Positions 33,024-40,579 of a DNA stretch of 64,000 nucleotides are shown here, in pieces. The notes beneath the pieces are model-generated. The model ran no database searches, was not told the DNA's origin, and saw nothing but the letters and a program-made list of their open reading frames with translations. Numbering within the stretch: the stretch's first letter is position 1; the number at the start of each line of letters is the position of its first letter. The position numbers and the translations under genes were made by a program. Source of the stretch: a virus; IMG/VR virus record IMGVR_UViG_3300035181_001203, positions 48,654 through 112,653 of that record; one strand, written 5' to 3'.

Positions 33024-33053
33024 AAAACGCCCCCGGTTAAGGGGGCGTTTTTT
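33024..33053 (+). terminator. Terminator after ssb
   Basis: AAAACGCCCCC/GGGGGCGTTTTTT with a 6-base loop. Confidence 0.95.
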
Positions 33054-33067
33054 ATTTTGGAGTTCCT

Positions 33068-33700
33068 ATGAATACCTCTTGGTATAACACCAGGGCAGGT
33101 AGAGAATGGCGTATCTTAATGCAAGATATGACAAATGTTTTCCCTGGAAACAACAACAAATACATTGAATCTTTTGCTACATTAATTGGAGCTTTTTGTG
33201 GCATTAGTCCTAACGTTATTCTTGGATGGATTGTTGATGGAAAAATACCATCTATTGATAACCTACAAAAGACATTAGACATATTTGTTGAAAGAATGAA
33301 ATACCGTCCACGAACTATGGAATTAATCATTGAATCTACTCGTCATTTCAAGAAGGAAATAAGAGAACAGCCTTATCTTGAAGATAAGATTGAACGTTTG
33401 AATAAATATCTTAGAAAGAATACTCTTTTATTGGATCGTCTTGTTGAAAAGTATTGTGATCCTCCAATTTTAATTACAGCTAGAATTACTGCTTTTAATA
33501 GTAATACAAATAAATATCATGTTCATTTTTATAATTTTAAAAAAAGTAATACAGCTTTCATGAGAGAAAGAATCAATACTTATAATCAAATTAAAAATCT
33601 TATTGAAAGTACTTCAGTCCGTGATCAAGTTGCAGGACATATTAAAAATAAGAACTTTGTCATTAACCTAGATCTTGAAAATTCTATAAAGGAAAAATAA
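33068..33700 (+). CDS. Hypothetical protein with HTH-like segment, 210 aa
   Basis: Residues ~43-75 (AFCGISPNVILGWIVDGKIPS) read as a helix-turn-helix. The rest is basic and helical (HFKKEIREQPYLEDKIERLNKYLRK), fitting a DNA-binding protein. Family unknown. Confidence 0.5.
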   Translation: MNTSWYNTRAGREWRILMQDMTNVFPGNNNKYIESFATLIGAFCGISPNVILGWIVDGKIPSIDNLQKTLDIFVERMKYRPRTMELIIESTRHFKKEIREQPYLEDKIERLNKYLRKNTLLLDRLVEKYCDPPILITARITAFNSNTNKYHVHFYNFKKSNTAFMRERINTYNQIKNLIESTSVRDQVAGHIKNKNFVINLDLENSIKEK

Positions 33701-33703
33701 CAA

Positions 33704-34072
33704 ATGGATATTAATCTTGCGACTTCTTTAATTAATGATAGAAAGTTAATTTTCTCATATATTCGCAATCCTACAACTAACAAAAAAGTTGGAATGTTAG
33801 TTGCATGGAAAGCTGAAGAGGTTGTACAAATCTCTTATAGTCTAGTAAATCCAGGGGATAAATTTGATAGGATGCAGGGTATTCTTGAAGCATCCAATAA
33901 GATTTTTGATGACTCATATCTATTATCAGAAAATAAGATAGTTCAGATTGATCATGAGCTTACACTTAGTTTTCTTAGAAGAACTATTCAATATTTTAAA
34001 ACATCAAATATTTGTATTCATCTTCCAATTTTAAAAAGGATTTCTCATGCTAAAGCTTCATCCGAGTCTTGA
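33704..34072 (+). CDS. Hypothetical protein, 122 aa
   Basis: Beta-rich start (LIFSYIRNP...KKVGMLVAWK) and helical end. It overlaps the next gene by 26 bases. A CCAGGGG copy at 33851 lies in it. No family recognised. Confidence 0.5.
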   Translation: MDINLATSLINDRKLIFSYIRNPTTNKKVGMLVAWKAEEVVQISYSLVNPGDKFDRMQGILEASNKIFDDSYLLSENKIVQIDHELTLSFLRRTIQYFKTSNICIHLPILKRISHAKASSES

Positions 34073-34406
34073 GAAATTCCTTAATAATAATTATAAATAC
34101 TCTAGGGTTCTAATTTCAGCTATAGAAATTAAAGGAATTTTACATCTTCTCGTACCATCACAGTGTCCTTGCTGTGATGGTATGGGAAAGTATCTTTGCG
34201 AATCTATGAGGGATCATGTTTTTACACAAGAAGATCTTCAGAAAGATCCAAATTTTCATGAAGATATGATTCGAGGAAAATATGATGTTCCTTGCGAAGT
34301 TTGTATGGCTGAAGGCTATGTAATGACATTGGCACATGATGAAATAAATAAAGATTTGTTAAATGGCTGGCATAGACAAATTCAAATAGAAATGGGAGAA
34401 TTATGA
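34047..34406 (+). CDS. DnaJ-type zinc-finger protein, 119 aa
   Basis: CPCCDGMGKY (residues ~40-49) and CEVCMAEGYV (~88-97) are a CxxCxGxG pair as in the DnaJ cysteine-rich domain; one zinc is expected. There is no J-domain here, though one is encoded at 26372-27232. Overlaps the DHH gene by 4 bases. Confidence 0.6.
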   Translation: MLKLHPSLEKFLNNNYKYSRVLISAIEIKGILHLLVPSQCPCCDGMGKYLCESMRDHVFTQEDLQKDPNFHEDMIRGKYDVPCEVCMAEGYVMTLAHDEINKDLLNGWHRQIQIEMGEL

Positions 34407-35350
34407 CTTCAATTATTTTTCATTCTAGCTGCCCTGATGGAATCGTCGCAAAAGAAATGATGCGATCTTCTGCGGATCTTTTGAACTATATCTCGATTGA
34501 ATGTGTCCCTTTTCAATATGGAGGAAAAATTGCAGATCGTCATTTAAATTTTCAAAGTATTTGGGTAGATTGCTGCCCTGAAGATGAGGAAGACTTTTAC
34601 AATGGTCTTACTCATGGCTGCATCTATATTGATCACCATGAAACAGTAAAAACCAAGTTTCAGAAATGGTATTCTAAGTTTCCTGAGCAACTTATTTTTG
34701 GCGAAACTGCATTTGGAAATAGTGGATCAAGTTTAACCTACGATTATCTCATTAAGCAGTTCCGTAAAGAAAACGTTGACAATAGAGATATCAAGGATTT
34801 TGATGAAATCTACCTTGATATTAAGAAACTTGTCGCATTAGCTGATACTTGGCAAGTTGATCATAAGGATTTCAAAAAGGCTCGGGCAATGTCATCACTT
34901 ATTGCTACGGTTGGTAATGAAATTGATATTCCTAAATGTCATCATGGTCTTTTGAACATGGCTCTTGCCTTTGAAAAGAATAAGCAACAGCAAGATGCTC
35001 GTAAAGCTGAAAATATTCATCTTCATGCTATTGGCAATTTGAATGTTGCGATTCTGAACGATAACCATATTTCAGATATTGCAGAAATTCTTAGAAATAG
35101 AGAAGAAAATCACGCTGACTTAATTGTTGGCTTTTTTTATGTCCCTGATGGGGATACTTTTAAAGTAGTTTATTCATTGCGATCAAATGATGTATTTGAT
35201 TGCAGTAAATATGCTAAATCAAACAACGGTGGCGGTCATGTTAAAGCTGCTGGTTTTTCAGTCAGAATTGGATATACTGATACTATATTTGATCCAATTA
35301 ATTATTTCAAAACTAATCTTTCAACATATTTAAAAGAGACTCTATCCTAA
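34403..35350 (+). CDS. DHH-family phosphoesterase
   Basis: FHSSCPDGIVAKEM opens the DHH domain; WVDCCPEDE and YIDHHETVK (the DHH motif, residues ~75-80) supply metal ligands; GGGHVKAAGF near residue 272 is the DHHA1 substrate motif. NrnA-type members degrade nanoRNA or cyclic dinucleotides, RecJ-type members single-stranded DNA; which applies is not decidable here. A cyclic-dinucleotide or short-RNA target would be relevant to defence or nucleotide recycling. The 114 bases after it hold only a startless 30-codon frame. Confidence 0.85.
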   Translation: MTSIIFHSSCPDGIVAKEMMRSSADLLNYISIECVPFQYGGKIADRHLNFQSIWVDCCPEDEEDFYNGLTHGCIYIDHHETVKTKFQKWYSKFPEQLIFGETAFGNSGSSLTYDYLIKQFRKENVDNRDIKDFDEIYLDIKKLVALADTWQVDHKDFKKARAMSSLIATVGNEIDIPKCHHGLLNMALAFEKNKQQQDARKAENIHLHAIGNLNVAILNDNHISDIAEILRNREENHADLIVGFFYVPDGDTFKVVYSLRSNDVFDCSKYAKSNNGGGHVKAAGFSVRIGYTDTIFDPINYFKTNLSTYLKETLS

Positions 35351-35464
35351 AAAGGAAATGTATTGAACTTTTAGAATCTGTGGGACAAGAAACAAATCAA
35401 TTAGTCTTGCGTCATTACGGCGACAAGACAATCTCTTAAACCAGCGCAATAGGGGAAATCTAAT

Positions 35465-35737
35465 ATGCAGATTTCTAGTTTAGATGCAGAAAAATTTATT
35501 AAAAATATTATGCATAGCAATAGTTTTACGACAAAGCAAATTCTAAAGATCTTGGCTACTTCAGCAGATGAATTAGAATTTCCATTTCCCTATGAACAAA
35601 TTATGATGAGTCCAACTAGTCGTAAGGATAGTTTTATACTTTATATTAAAAACGACTCATCTAAAACAGGGGATTTAAAACTGAAAAAGCTGGTTAAAGA
35701 GATACTTGAAGAGAATAATCATCCAATTTTCATCTAA
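35465..35737 (+). CDS. Hypothetical protein, 90 aa
   Basis: Helical protein with AGGGGAAAT upstream. No family recognised. Its stop lies in the first arm of a perfect hairpin. Confidence 0.5.
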   Translation: MQISSLDAEKFIKNIMHSNSFTTKQILKILATSADELEFPFPYEQIMMSPTSRKDSFILYIKNDSSKTGDLKLKKLVKEILEENNHPIFI

Positions 35738-35770
35738 ACTATTGGCTCCCGAAAGGGAGCCAATAGTTTA
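35736..35770 (+). terminator. Perfect 15-bp hairpin at gene end
   Basis: AAACTATTGGCTCCC and its complement around GAAA. Few T residues follow, so it may be a 3' stabiliser or a weak terminator. Confidence 0.6.
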
Positions 35771-35773
35771 GCT

Positions 35774-35803
35774 ATGCAATTTATTGTATTTATTTGTTAT
35801 AAT
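35774..35803 (+). promoter_or_regulatory. Promoter of the RNA cassette
   Basis: ATGCAA, 18 bases, TATAATATATATG. No gene with a ribosome binding site lies between it and the terminator at 35994-36052. Confidence 0.75.
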
Positions 35804-35809
35804 ATATAT

Positions 35810-36052
35810 GAAGAACGGTTTAGGGAATAACCGGCCTTGATTCCTGCGTTCTCAGGAATAAAGAAATTGGGTTATTGACCCAAAGGGTCAACCTAATTCC
35901 CTATAGAGTAGGCGATCTCTATAAATCCTAAAAAGGAAAAAAAGACGCAGCTTGGATTAGGCGAGTGGGATAGCTGATCACAAGTAGTTAGACGGGAACC
36001 ACCGACCCGGCCAATGGCGAAGTTTTATAAAGCGGTGTCCCATTTTTCTTTT
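35810..36052 (+). ncRNA. Autonomous structured RNA, about 240 nt
   Basis: A promoter on the left and a terminator on the right (GGGA-CACCG with CGGTG-TCCC, then ATTTTTCTTTT) enclose no supported gene. Helices seen directly: CGGTT/AACCG (35816-35833), ATTCCTG/CAGGAAT (35840-35859), TATAGAG/CTCTATA (35902-35923) and a long-range TAGGGAAT/ATTCCCTA (35821-35828 with 35896-35903). Two overlapping hairpins exclude each other: TTGGGT/ACCCAA (35867-35883) and TTGACCC/GGGTCAA (35875-35891), as in a switch. No family recognised. Confidence 0.55.
35994..36052 (+). terminator. Terminator of the RNA cassette
   Basis: Bulged 9-bp stem (35994-36004 with 36033-36041) and a T-rich tail. Confidence 0.6.
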
Positions 36053-36101
36053 AAAAAAAAGGATTAGCATTTTTTTAACCTTTTATATCTCGGGAGATAA
36101 A

Positions 36102-36548
36102 ATGGAACGTCAAACTATTATAATGTTCGATCTTGAACAAACGATTATAGATAGCTGGAATTCTGGTTGTCCACTATTTAAGAAAATAACATTTATGAAT
36201 AATTATATAAATCAGTTATCATTAGATAGCATAAAATTTGGTATCTTTTCATTTGCAATTGATCTCGAACATGAAAAACAAGAGGGAATTAATTTAGCAT
36301 CACATATAAATCGTAATATTGATCCTAAGTTTGTTACTTGCTGGAAAGAATTAGAAGATCTTTGTAAATTTAAGACTGATTCATTACAAAAATGGGAAAT
36401 TGTAAATCTATTTGGAAAAGATGGTATGTTTCTTCTTTGGAGTAATCAATTTCCTGATTTTGATTTTATTCTTTTTGATGATGCTCTCAATTTTAAAAAA
36501 CAAATTATTCAACGTGATGGGCAGACAATCACTATGATAAGAGTTTAG
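36102..36548 (+). CDS. HAD-like protein, 148 aa
   Basis: MFDLEQTIID resembles HAD motif I, with Glu in place of the usual second Asp (DxExT); FDDAL near residue 126 resembles motif IV. The substitution may change or abolish phosphatase activity. Start ATG after GGAGATAAA. A phosphatase or a dead homologue. Confidence 0.5.
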   Translation: MERQTIIMFDLEQTIIDSWNSGCPLFKKITFMNNYINQLSLDSIKFGIFSFAIDLEHEKQEGINLASHINRNIDPKFVTCWKELEDLCKFKTDSLQKWEIVNLFGKDGMFLLWSNQFPDFDFILFDDALNFKKQIIQRDGQTITMIRV

Positions 36549-36706
36549 GAGTTTTTTATGAAAAGAATTAATTTTTTTACCAACATAAAAAATCAAGAAA
36601 ACTTTAATTGTTGGTTAAAAGTAATCAATAGTTTTGTAATAAATATTTAATTCAATATTGTATGATTTATGGATATTTTATTTTTAAAAGGCCAAAGCAA
36701 TAAATA

Positions 36707-36736
36707 ATGCAAAACAACCTATCTCTTTGTTATAAT
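36707..36736 (+). promoter_or_regulatory. Promoter of cassette B
   Basis: ATGCAA, 18 bases, TATAATATATATGG, followed by the 5' hairpin GGUGGAGAG/CUUUCUACC (36743-36766). The 158 bases before it hold no gene. Confidence 0.75.
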
Positions 36737-36780
36737 ATATATGGTGGAGAGAATAGGCTTTCTACCATTATGGAGGGGAC

Positions 36781-36972
36781 ATGCACTCTCGCGCTAAGAC
36801 ATGGTGCATCGCCGGGAACGGTGTGGTCTTTGAGGTGGTGAACCTCAAGGGCTTCATCAACATGACCTTCCCCACCCTAAAAATGGGGGGATTTGTGCCG
36901 CGATTTCGCGGCACAAGCAGTACATTCTCCCGAACGGCTTTGTCGTTCGGGAGAAGAAGAATGGCTGAATAA
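36781..36972 (+). CDS. Cassette B gene, 63 aa, perhaps frameshifted
   Basis: ATG after GGAGGGGAC. The first 34 residues look coding. After CTAAAAATGGGGGG (36879-36892) a second frame gives a more protein-like end, YILPNGFVVREKKNG, so a frameshift or sequencing indel in the homopolymers is possible. Two GC hairpins lie inside the gene (TTGTGCCGCG/CGCGGCACAA; CTCCCGAACG/CGTTCGGGAG). GC content is high. Confidence 0.4.
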   Translation: MHSRAKTWCIAGNGVVFEVVNLKGFINMTFPTLKMGGFVPRFRGTSSTFSRTALSFGRRRMAE

Positions 36973-36983
36973 GCCATTTTTTT
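36960..36983 (+). terminator. Terminator of cassette B
   Basis: AATGGCT/AGCCATT around GAATA and seven T residues. Confidence 0.85.
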
Positions 36984-36994
36984 AACTATTACAT

Positions 36995-37024
36995 TTGCAA
37001 AATACTATATTTATTTGTTATAAT
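36995..37024 (+). promoter_or_regulatory. Promoter of cassette C
   Basis: TTGCAA, 18 bases, TATAATATATATGG, with 5' hairpin GGAAAG/CUUUCC (37031-37048). Confidence 0.8.
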
Positions 37025-37068
37025 ATATATGGAAAGGCTTATCTTTCCCAACCTTCATGGAGCCAAAA

Positions 37069-37461
37069 ATGGCTATTTTGAATACTATCCAACATCCCCT
37101 CACCGAAGTTCAGATATCCCAACTCGAAATGCTGGGCGAGCAAGAAACTATTATACATTTAAGGAATTCCAACCCCGAGCTTTTTAATCATATTGCAAAC
37201 TCTCCAGCCGATGAGTATTTACTCACGTTATTAGCCGATAAGTTGGTACAAGTGGTGATTAACGAAGGTTTCAGTAGTGTGATCCTTCCACTGGGATCAC
37301 CAGCCTTCATGTTTGAACTTGGCAAGATTATTGGAAAGCGTGGGCTTAACCATAAAAACTTCTTTGCTCATACGGAAAGGAGGTCAACTGAGGAAGTGCA
37401 GGATGATGGATCGGTAAAGAAAGTCTCGCTGTTTGAGCATGTAAAATGGCTGAGGCTGTAA
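37069..37461 (+). CDS. Cassette C gene, conserved phage/bacterial family, 130 aa
   Basis: The ATG 6 bases after GGAG is preferred over one 12 bases upstream. The start (ILNTIQHPLTEVQ), the middle (VILPLGSPAFMFELGKII) and the end (SVKKVSLFEHVKW) match a family I recall with the pattern 'NxTQHPxTxEQ ... GGAPFLMxxLE ... ExxxDGSVRKVxxFxH'. The function is unknown to me; the fold looks Rossmann-like. GC content is high. Confidence 0.6.
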   Translation: MAILNTIQHPLTEVQISQLEMLGEQETIIHLRNSNPELFNHIANSPADEYLLTLLADKLVQVVINEGFSSVILPLGSPAFMFELGKIIGKRGLNHKNFFAHTERRSTEEVQDDGSVKKVSLFEHVKWLRL

Positions 37462-37466
37462 GCAAC

Positions 37467-37489
37467 AGGGGCGCAAGCCCCTTTGTTTT
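37467..37489 (+). terminator. Terminator of cassette C
   Basis: AGGGGC/GCCCCT with a GCAA loop and TTGTTTT. Confidence 0.85.
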
Positions 37490-37493
37490 AGCT

Positions 37494-37523
37494 CTGCAAA
37501 AGACTTTTATATTATGTTATAAT
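37494..37523 (+). promoter_or_regulatory. Promoter of cassette D
   Basis: CTGCAA, 18 bases, TATAATATATATGG, with 5' hairpin GAAGG/CCTTC (37533-37550). Confidence 0.8.
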
Positions 37524-37641
37524 ATATATGGAGAAGGATTAGCTACCTTCCTAGTTTCGGCTCTCGATTAGCGAGGGATTTAGGCCATTCATTTCGCCTA
37601 CCGAAAAAAAGAAATGATAACCATCCCAAAAGGGAGGAAGT

Positions 37642-37932
37642 ATGTCATTGAAATTCGTTTGTAATAACCCGATCTTCGGAGAGGGGACGCAAAACCTCTT
37701 GTCCTGTGAAAAGGACTATGAGGCAACAAACTACAACGGAAACGAAAACTTTGTCGTTTCCGTCAAAGAGGGAGTCGTTTTAATCCCTCTAGGAGAAGAT
37801 CACACCAACAACGGTGTGTACTGTCACTATAGAGTTGAAAAAGAGGGGTTCATTCCCCGTATCCTTTCCCTCTACATAGACCGCTGGCAAGGCGGTCGGG
37901 ACAAATGGGAGTTGGTCCCATTAAAAAACTAA
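37642..37932 (+). CDS. Cassette D gene, 96 aa
   Basis: Site GGGAGGAAGT upstream. Beta-rich protein (FVVSVKEGVVLIPLGEDHTNN; VYCHYRVEKEGFIPR) of unknown family with high GC, enclosed by its own promoter and terminator. Confidence 0.6.
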   Translation: MSLKFVCNNPIFGEGTQNLLSCEKDYEATNYNGNENFVVSVKEGVVLIPLGEDHTNNGVYCHYRVEKEGFIPRILSLYIDRWQGGRDKWELVPLKN

Positions 37933-37939
37933 CAAACCA

Positions 37940-37973
37940 AAACCCGTCAGTTTCTTCCAGAACTGGCGGGTTT
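37940..37973 (+). terminator. Terminator-like hairpin of cassette D
   Basis: AACCCGTCAGTT pairs with AACTGGCGGGTT (one G-U), followed by TTT. Confidence 0.65.
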
Positions 37974-38052
37974 CCATTATGCTTCCCGGTAATAAATAAC
38001 GGGATATATTTCATCGTGCCCAAGATGAAATGAAAGTGTCGGGCCTCACGAA

Positions 38053-38093
38053 AGGAGGAAATGATGCTACATTGGCGTCCTCCTACTGAATAG
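38053..38093 (+). promoter_or_regulatory. 10-codon leader ORF with self-complementary ribosome binding site
   Basis: AAAGGAGG (38051-38058) precedes an ATG-ATG that opens ten codons (MMLHWRPPTE). CCTCCT inside this ORF (38079-38084) can pair with the AGGAGG, hiding it. A terminator follows within 10 bases, so an attenuator-like leader is possible. Confidence 0.4.
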
Positions 38094-38101
38094 AATGAAT
38101 A

Positions 38102-38133
38102 GAGGGGGATAAGCAGTTCCCCCTTTTTCTTTT
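38102..38133 (+). terminator. Rho-independent terminator
   Basis: AGGGGGA/TTCCCCCT with loop TAAGCAG and TTTTTCTTTT. Confidence 0.9.
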
Positions 38134-38173
38134 AACTATATTTAACTCACACTTTTTAGCTATTGGGAGGTTC

Positions 38174-38368
38174 ATGAGCTATAAAGTTGTATTAACTTAT
38201 TTAAATCTTGAACAAAGAAAAACAACCTTACATACTGGTCTTACTTTAATTGAAGCTCAAAATATTTGCGAAAATAGAGAATCTTCATGGCAAAGTTGCA
38301 CAAAGAAATATCTTAAAGAAAGAACTAGAAAGCGCGGCCCCTGGTTTTTAGTTTATACAAAGGAATAA
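38174..38368 (+). CDS. Hypothetical protein, 64 aa
   Basis: Short basic protein (VVLTYLNLEQRKTTLHTG start; RTRKRGPWFLVYTKE end) with site GGGAGG. A CCCCTGG copy lies at its end (38338). The 89 bases after it hold no gene. Confidence 0.5.
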   Translation: MSYKVVLTYLNLEQRKTTLHTGLTLIEAQNICENRESSWQSCTKKYLKERTRKRGPWFLVYTKE

Positions 38369-38457
38369 ACAGAATCATTTGAATCTAGTCACACAAAGTT
38401 TGTAGAAGCGGATAAACTTTATTTAATTTAAGTAAATTGTTCATTGAGGAATAATAA

Positions 38458-38865
38458 ATGCCAATCAAACATTGCACACATTTAATTACCCGCAAGGAAC
38501 TTAAAGATAACCCAAATGTTATCTATGTCTTTGGCGATAATATGATTCGTCAAGGATATGGTGGACAGGCTAAGGAAATGCGTGGTGAACCTAATGCAGT
38601 TGGTATTCCAACTAAATATAGTCCATCACTAGCTCCCCATGCTTTCTTTACAAACAAGTCATTAGAAGAAAAAGCAGTTAAAGATGCTATTGATGAAGCT
38701 TTTGCTAGACTTGAAGAACGATTACTTCATAAACAAATAGTAGTCATTCCTGCTGGCATTGGAACAGGATTAGCAGATCTTCCAAAACGCGCACCTTTAG
38801 TCCATCTATATATCATGAATAAGATTCAAGAATTGGAAACTAAATATGGTTGCTACAAAGTCTAA
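38458..38865 (+). CDS. DUF7831-like conserved protein, 135 aa
   Basis: VIYVFGDNMIRQGYGGQAKEMRGEPNAVGIPTK (key residues F-G-D-N-R-G-G-G-Q-A-R-G-E-P-N-G-I-P-T) is a signature found in many phage and bacterial proteins with a Rossmann/SLOG-like appearance, now grouped as DUF7831 to my knowledge. A later PAGIGTGLADLPKRAP supports a nucleotide or ADP-ribose-type ligand. Function unproven. Confidence 0.65.
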   Translation: MPIKHCTHLITRKELKDNPNVIYVFGDNMIRQGYGGQAKEMRGEPNAVGIPTKYSPSLAPHAFFTNKSLEEKAVKDAIDEAFARLEERLLHKQIVVIPAGIGTGLADLPKRAPLVHLYIMNKIQELETKYGCYKV

Positions 38866-39424
38866 AAAAGAATTAACACTTAAACAATTAGAAAAATTAA
38901 AATTATCTGAATTACATCAAAAATATTTGCAAGATCGTAAAGGTATTGTTGAAGAATTTAATATTATGAAAACTCTTGGAAAATATAAAATTATAATTTC
39001 TCATCATAGAGGAATAATTAGTTTCAGTTTTTCTGCCGATGATTTTTGGAGTAAATATGGAGGCTTTATTCCAGCAGATAAGAATCTTTTAGAAAAATTA
39101 CTTAAACTTTATCCTCCGGAACCTATTTATTATCATAAATCAACTTTTACTGGTATTCGTAGAGAAAATGATCCAGAAATCAGAAAAGATGGTAAGACAG
39201 AATTAATTTTCCCAATTTATCTTAGCACTCAAAAAAATTACCATAGTAATCTTATTGGGATTAAATGGAAAACAAAAACTCACGATATTACCATTGAACT
39301 AGAACGTAATAAAACAACTTTCAATAAAATTATTCCACAATTTTCTATCAACTATTCAGATGGATATTCTATTATTTATTTTCCATACAGAGAAGATCTA
39401 AATATTTTGGAGTATATCCAATGA
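38846..39424 (+). CDS. Hypothetical protein, 192 aa
   Basis: Lysine-rich N-terminal helix (KKELTLKQLEKLKLSELHQK), then a beta-rich region. Overlaps the previous gene by 20 bases and the next by 4. Family unknown. Confidence 0.5.
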   Translation: MVATKSKKELTLKQLEKLKLSELHQKYLQDRKGIVEEFNIMKTLGKYKIIISHHRGIISFSFSADDFWSKYGGFIPADKNLLEKLLKLYPPEPIYYHKSTFTGIRRENDPEIRKDGKTELIFPIYLSTQKNYHSNLIGIKWKTKTHDITIELERNKTTFNKIIPQFSINYSDGYSIIYFPYREDLNILEYIQ

Positions 39425-39747
39425 TGGCAGCAATTAAAAATCCAGGTATGGATTGGATTCAAGTTAAAATTGATAAAAATAAGGTTTATGAATTTATATC
39501 TGAATCTATAAATGGATTTTTTGAACTAGTTCCAAACTTTCATACTAAAGCAACTCTTTATTGTGATGAAGAAGGTAAATTAAAAAATCTTCCTATCAAT
39601 TTTCCATTATTAAATGAAGATAATAGTATTGTAGATGTTGTTGTTGGACCCGTAGTAATGTTTGGTCCTACAAATGAAGAGGGTGAGGAAACTGAATTAA
39701 CACAAGAACTTTTTGAAGAAACTAAAAAATATTTTAGTGGAGAATAA
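39421..39747 (+). CDS. Hypothetical protein (DUF3846-like), 108 aa
   Basis: The layout YCDEEGKLKNLPINFPL then VVGPVVMFGP resembles the DUF3846 family of small phage proteins, in which a 'DE.G.....N....' block precedes a 'i.G.v...G' block. Function unknown in that family. The start overlaps the preceding stop. Confidence 0.5.
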   Translation: MMAAIKNPGMDWIQVKIDKNKVYEFISESINGFFELVPNFHTKATLYCDEEGKLKNLPINFPLLNEDNSIVDVVVGPVVMFGPTNEEGEETELTQELFEETKKYFSGE

Positions 39748-39975
39748 ATGTCACAATCTATAATTCTTTATGCTTCTCATAAATGCTTGACAAGTGATTC
39801 TCAACCAATCAGAGTTGGGAAATCAGTTATTTGGATTAGAGTAGAAGATGTTGGAGAAGATACTCTTTTAGAAGCTTTAAATAAGGCTAATCCATTTCCA
39901 GAAGAAATAGTTTTAAATACGATCAATAAAACCGTAATGAAAGAAACTACAAGTCTTAAAAAAAGGAATAGATAG
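39748..39975 (+). CDS. Hypothetical protein, 75 aa
   Basis: Starts directly after the previous stop. Beta strand pair (PIRVGKSVIWIRVEDV) and a lysine-rich end. Family unknown. Confidence 0.45.
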   Translation: MSQSIILYASHKCLTSDSQPIRVGKSVIWIRVEDVGEDTLLEALNKANPFPEEIVLNTINKTVMKETTSLKKRNR

Positions 39976-39976
39976 A

Positions 39977-40159
39977 ATGACTAAAAAGCATGATCATATT
40001 GGAATTGTAGTTAATATGTATAATCCAAAGTCAGATACATCTATGATGTTTCTTCATAACGTAGATCTTATCTCTAAAAAAAATTCTATTTATGGTCCAT
40101 TTGATACATCTAGCGAACTTATGGAATTTGCTGCATTCAATAATATTAAAGTACAATGA
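39977..40159 (+). CDS. Hypothetical protein, 60 aa
   Basis: Site AAAGGAATAG in the end of the previous gene. No recognisable motif. Confidence 0.4.
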   Translation: MTKKHDHIGIVVNMYNPKSDTSMMFLHNVDLISKKNSIYGPFDTSSELMEFAAFNNIKVQ

Positions 40160-40180
40160 TTATTAATGAGGTAATGAAAA

Positions 40181-40570
40181 ATGAGCAATAGTAATTACGC
40201 AGGACGTTCAAATCGAGTAAAAGTTAAAGACTTAGAAGGTCTTAAAAAATCTTTGAAACAATTTGATTGGTTATCTCTTTTTGAGGAAGATGGTAAATAT
40301 TATATTTCCACAGAGGATTATGATCCATTCTTTCAAACTGCATATCTTGAAGATGTAGAAATTGAATTCGATCCACAAATTCATATTATTCCATATTTAG
40401 AAGATAAAGAAATTCTTATTATTATAGAAGTTTCAAACGAAAAGCTTCAATATATTTACGGAGCAGCATATGCTTATATGAAAGGCAAAACTCGCATTTG
40501 TGTTAATCTTGATCATATTCATAGAATGATTGAGCAACAGTGGAATACTAATGAATATGATTCTTTTTAA
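40181..40570 (+). CDS. Hypothetical protein, 129 aa
   Basis: An acidic, mixed alpha/beta protein (VKDLEGLKKSLKQFDWLSLFEEDG) without recognisable family. Site GAGGTAATG upstream. Confidence 0.5.
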   Translation: MSNSNYAGRSNRVKVKDLEGLKKSLKQFDWLSLFEEDGKYYISTEDYDPFFQTAYLEDVEIEFDPQIHIIPYLEDKEILIIIEVSNEKLQYIYGAAYAYMKGKTRICVNLDHIHRMIEQQWNTNEYDSF

Positions 40571-40579
40571 AGGATAACA

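Noticed and set aside
35800-36060. 17-codon ORF (MAKFYKAVSHF) in the RNA cassette
   Set aside because: No ribosome binding site; it runs through the terminator.
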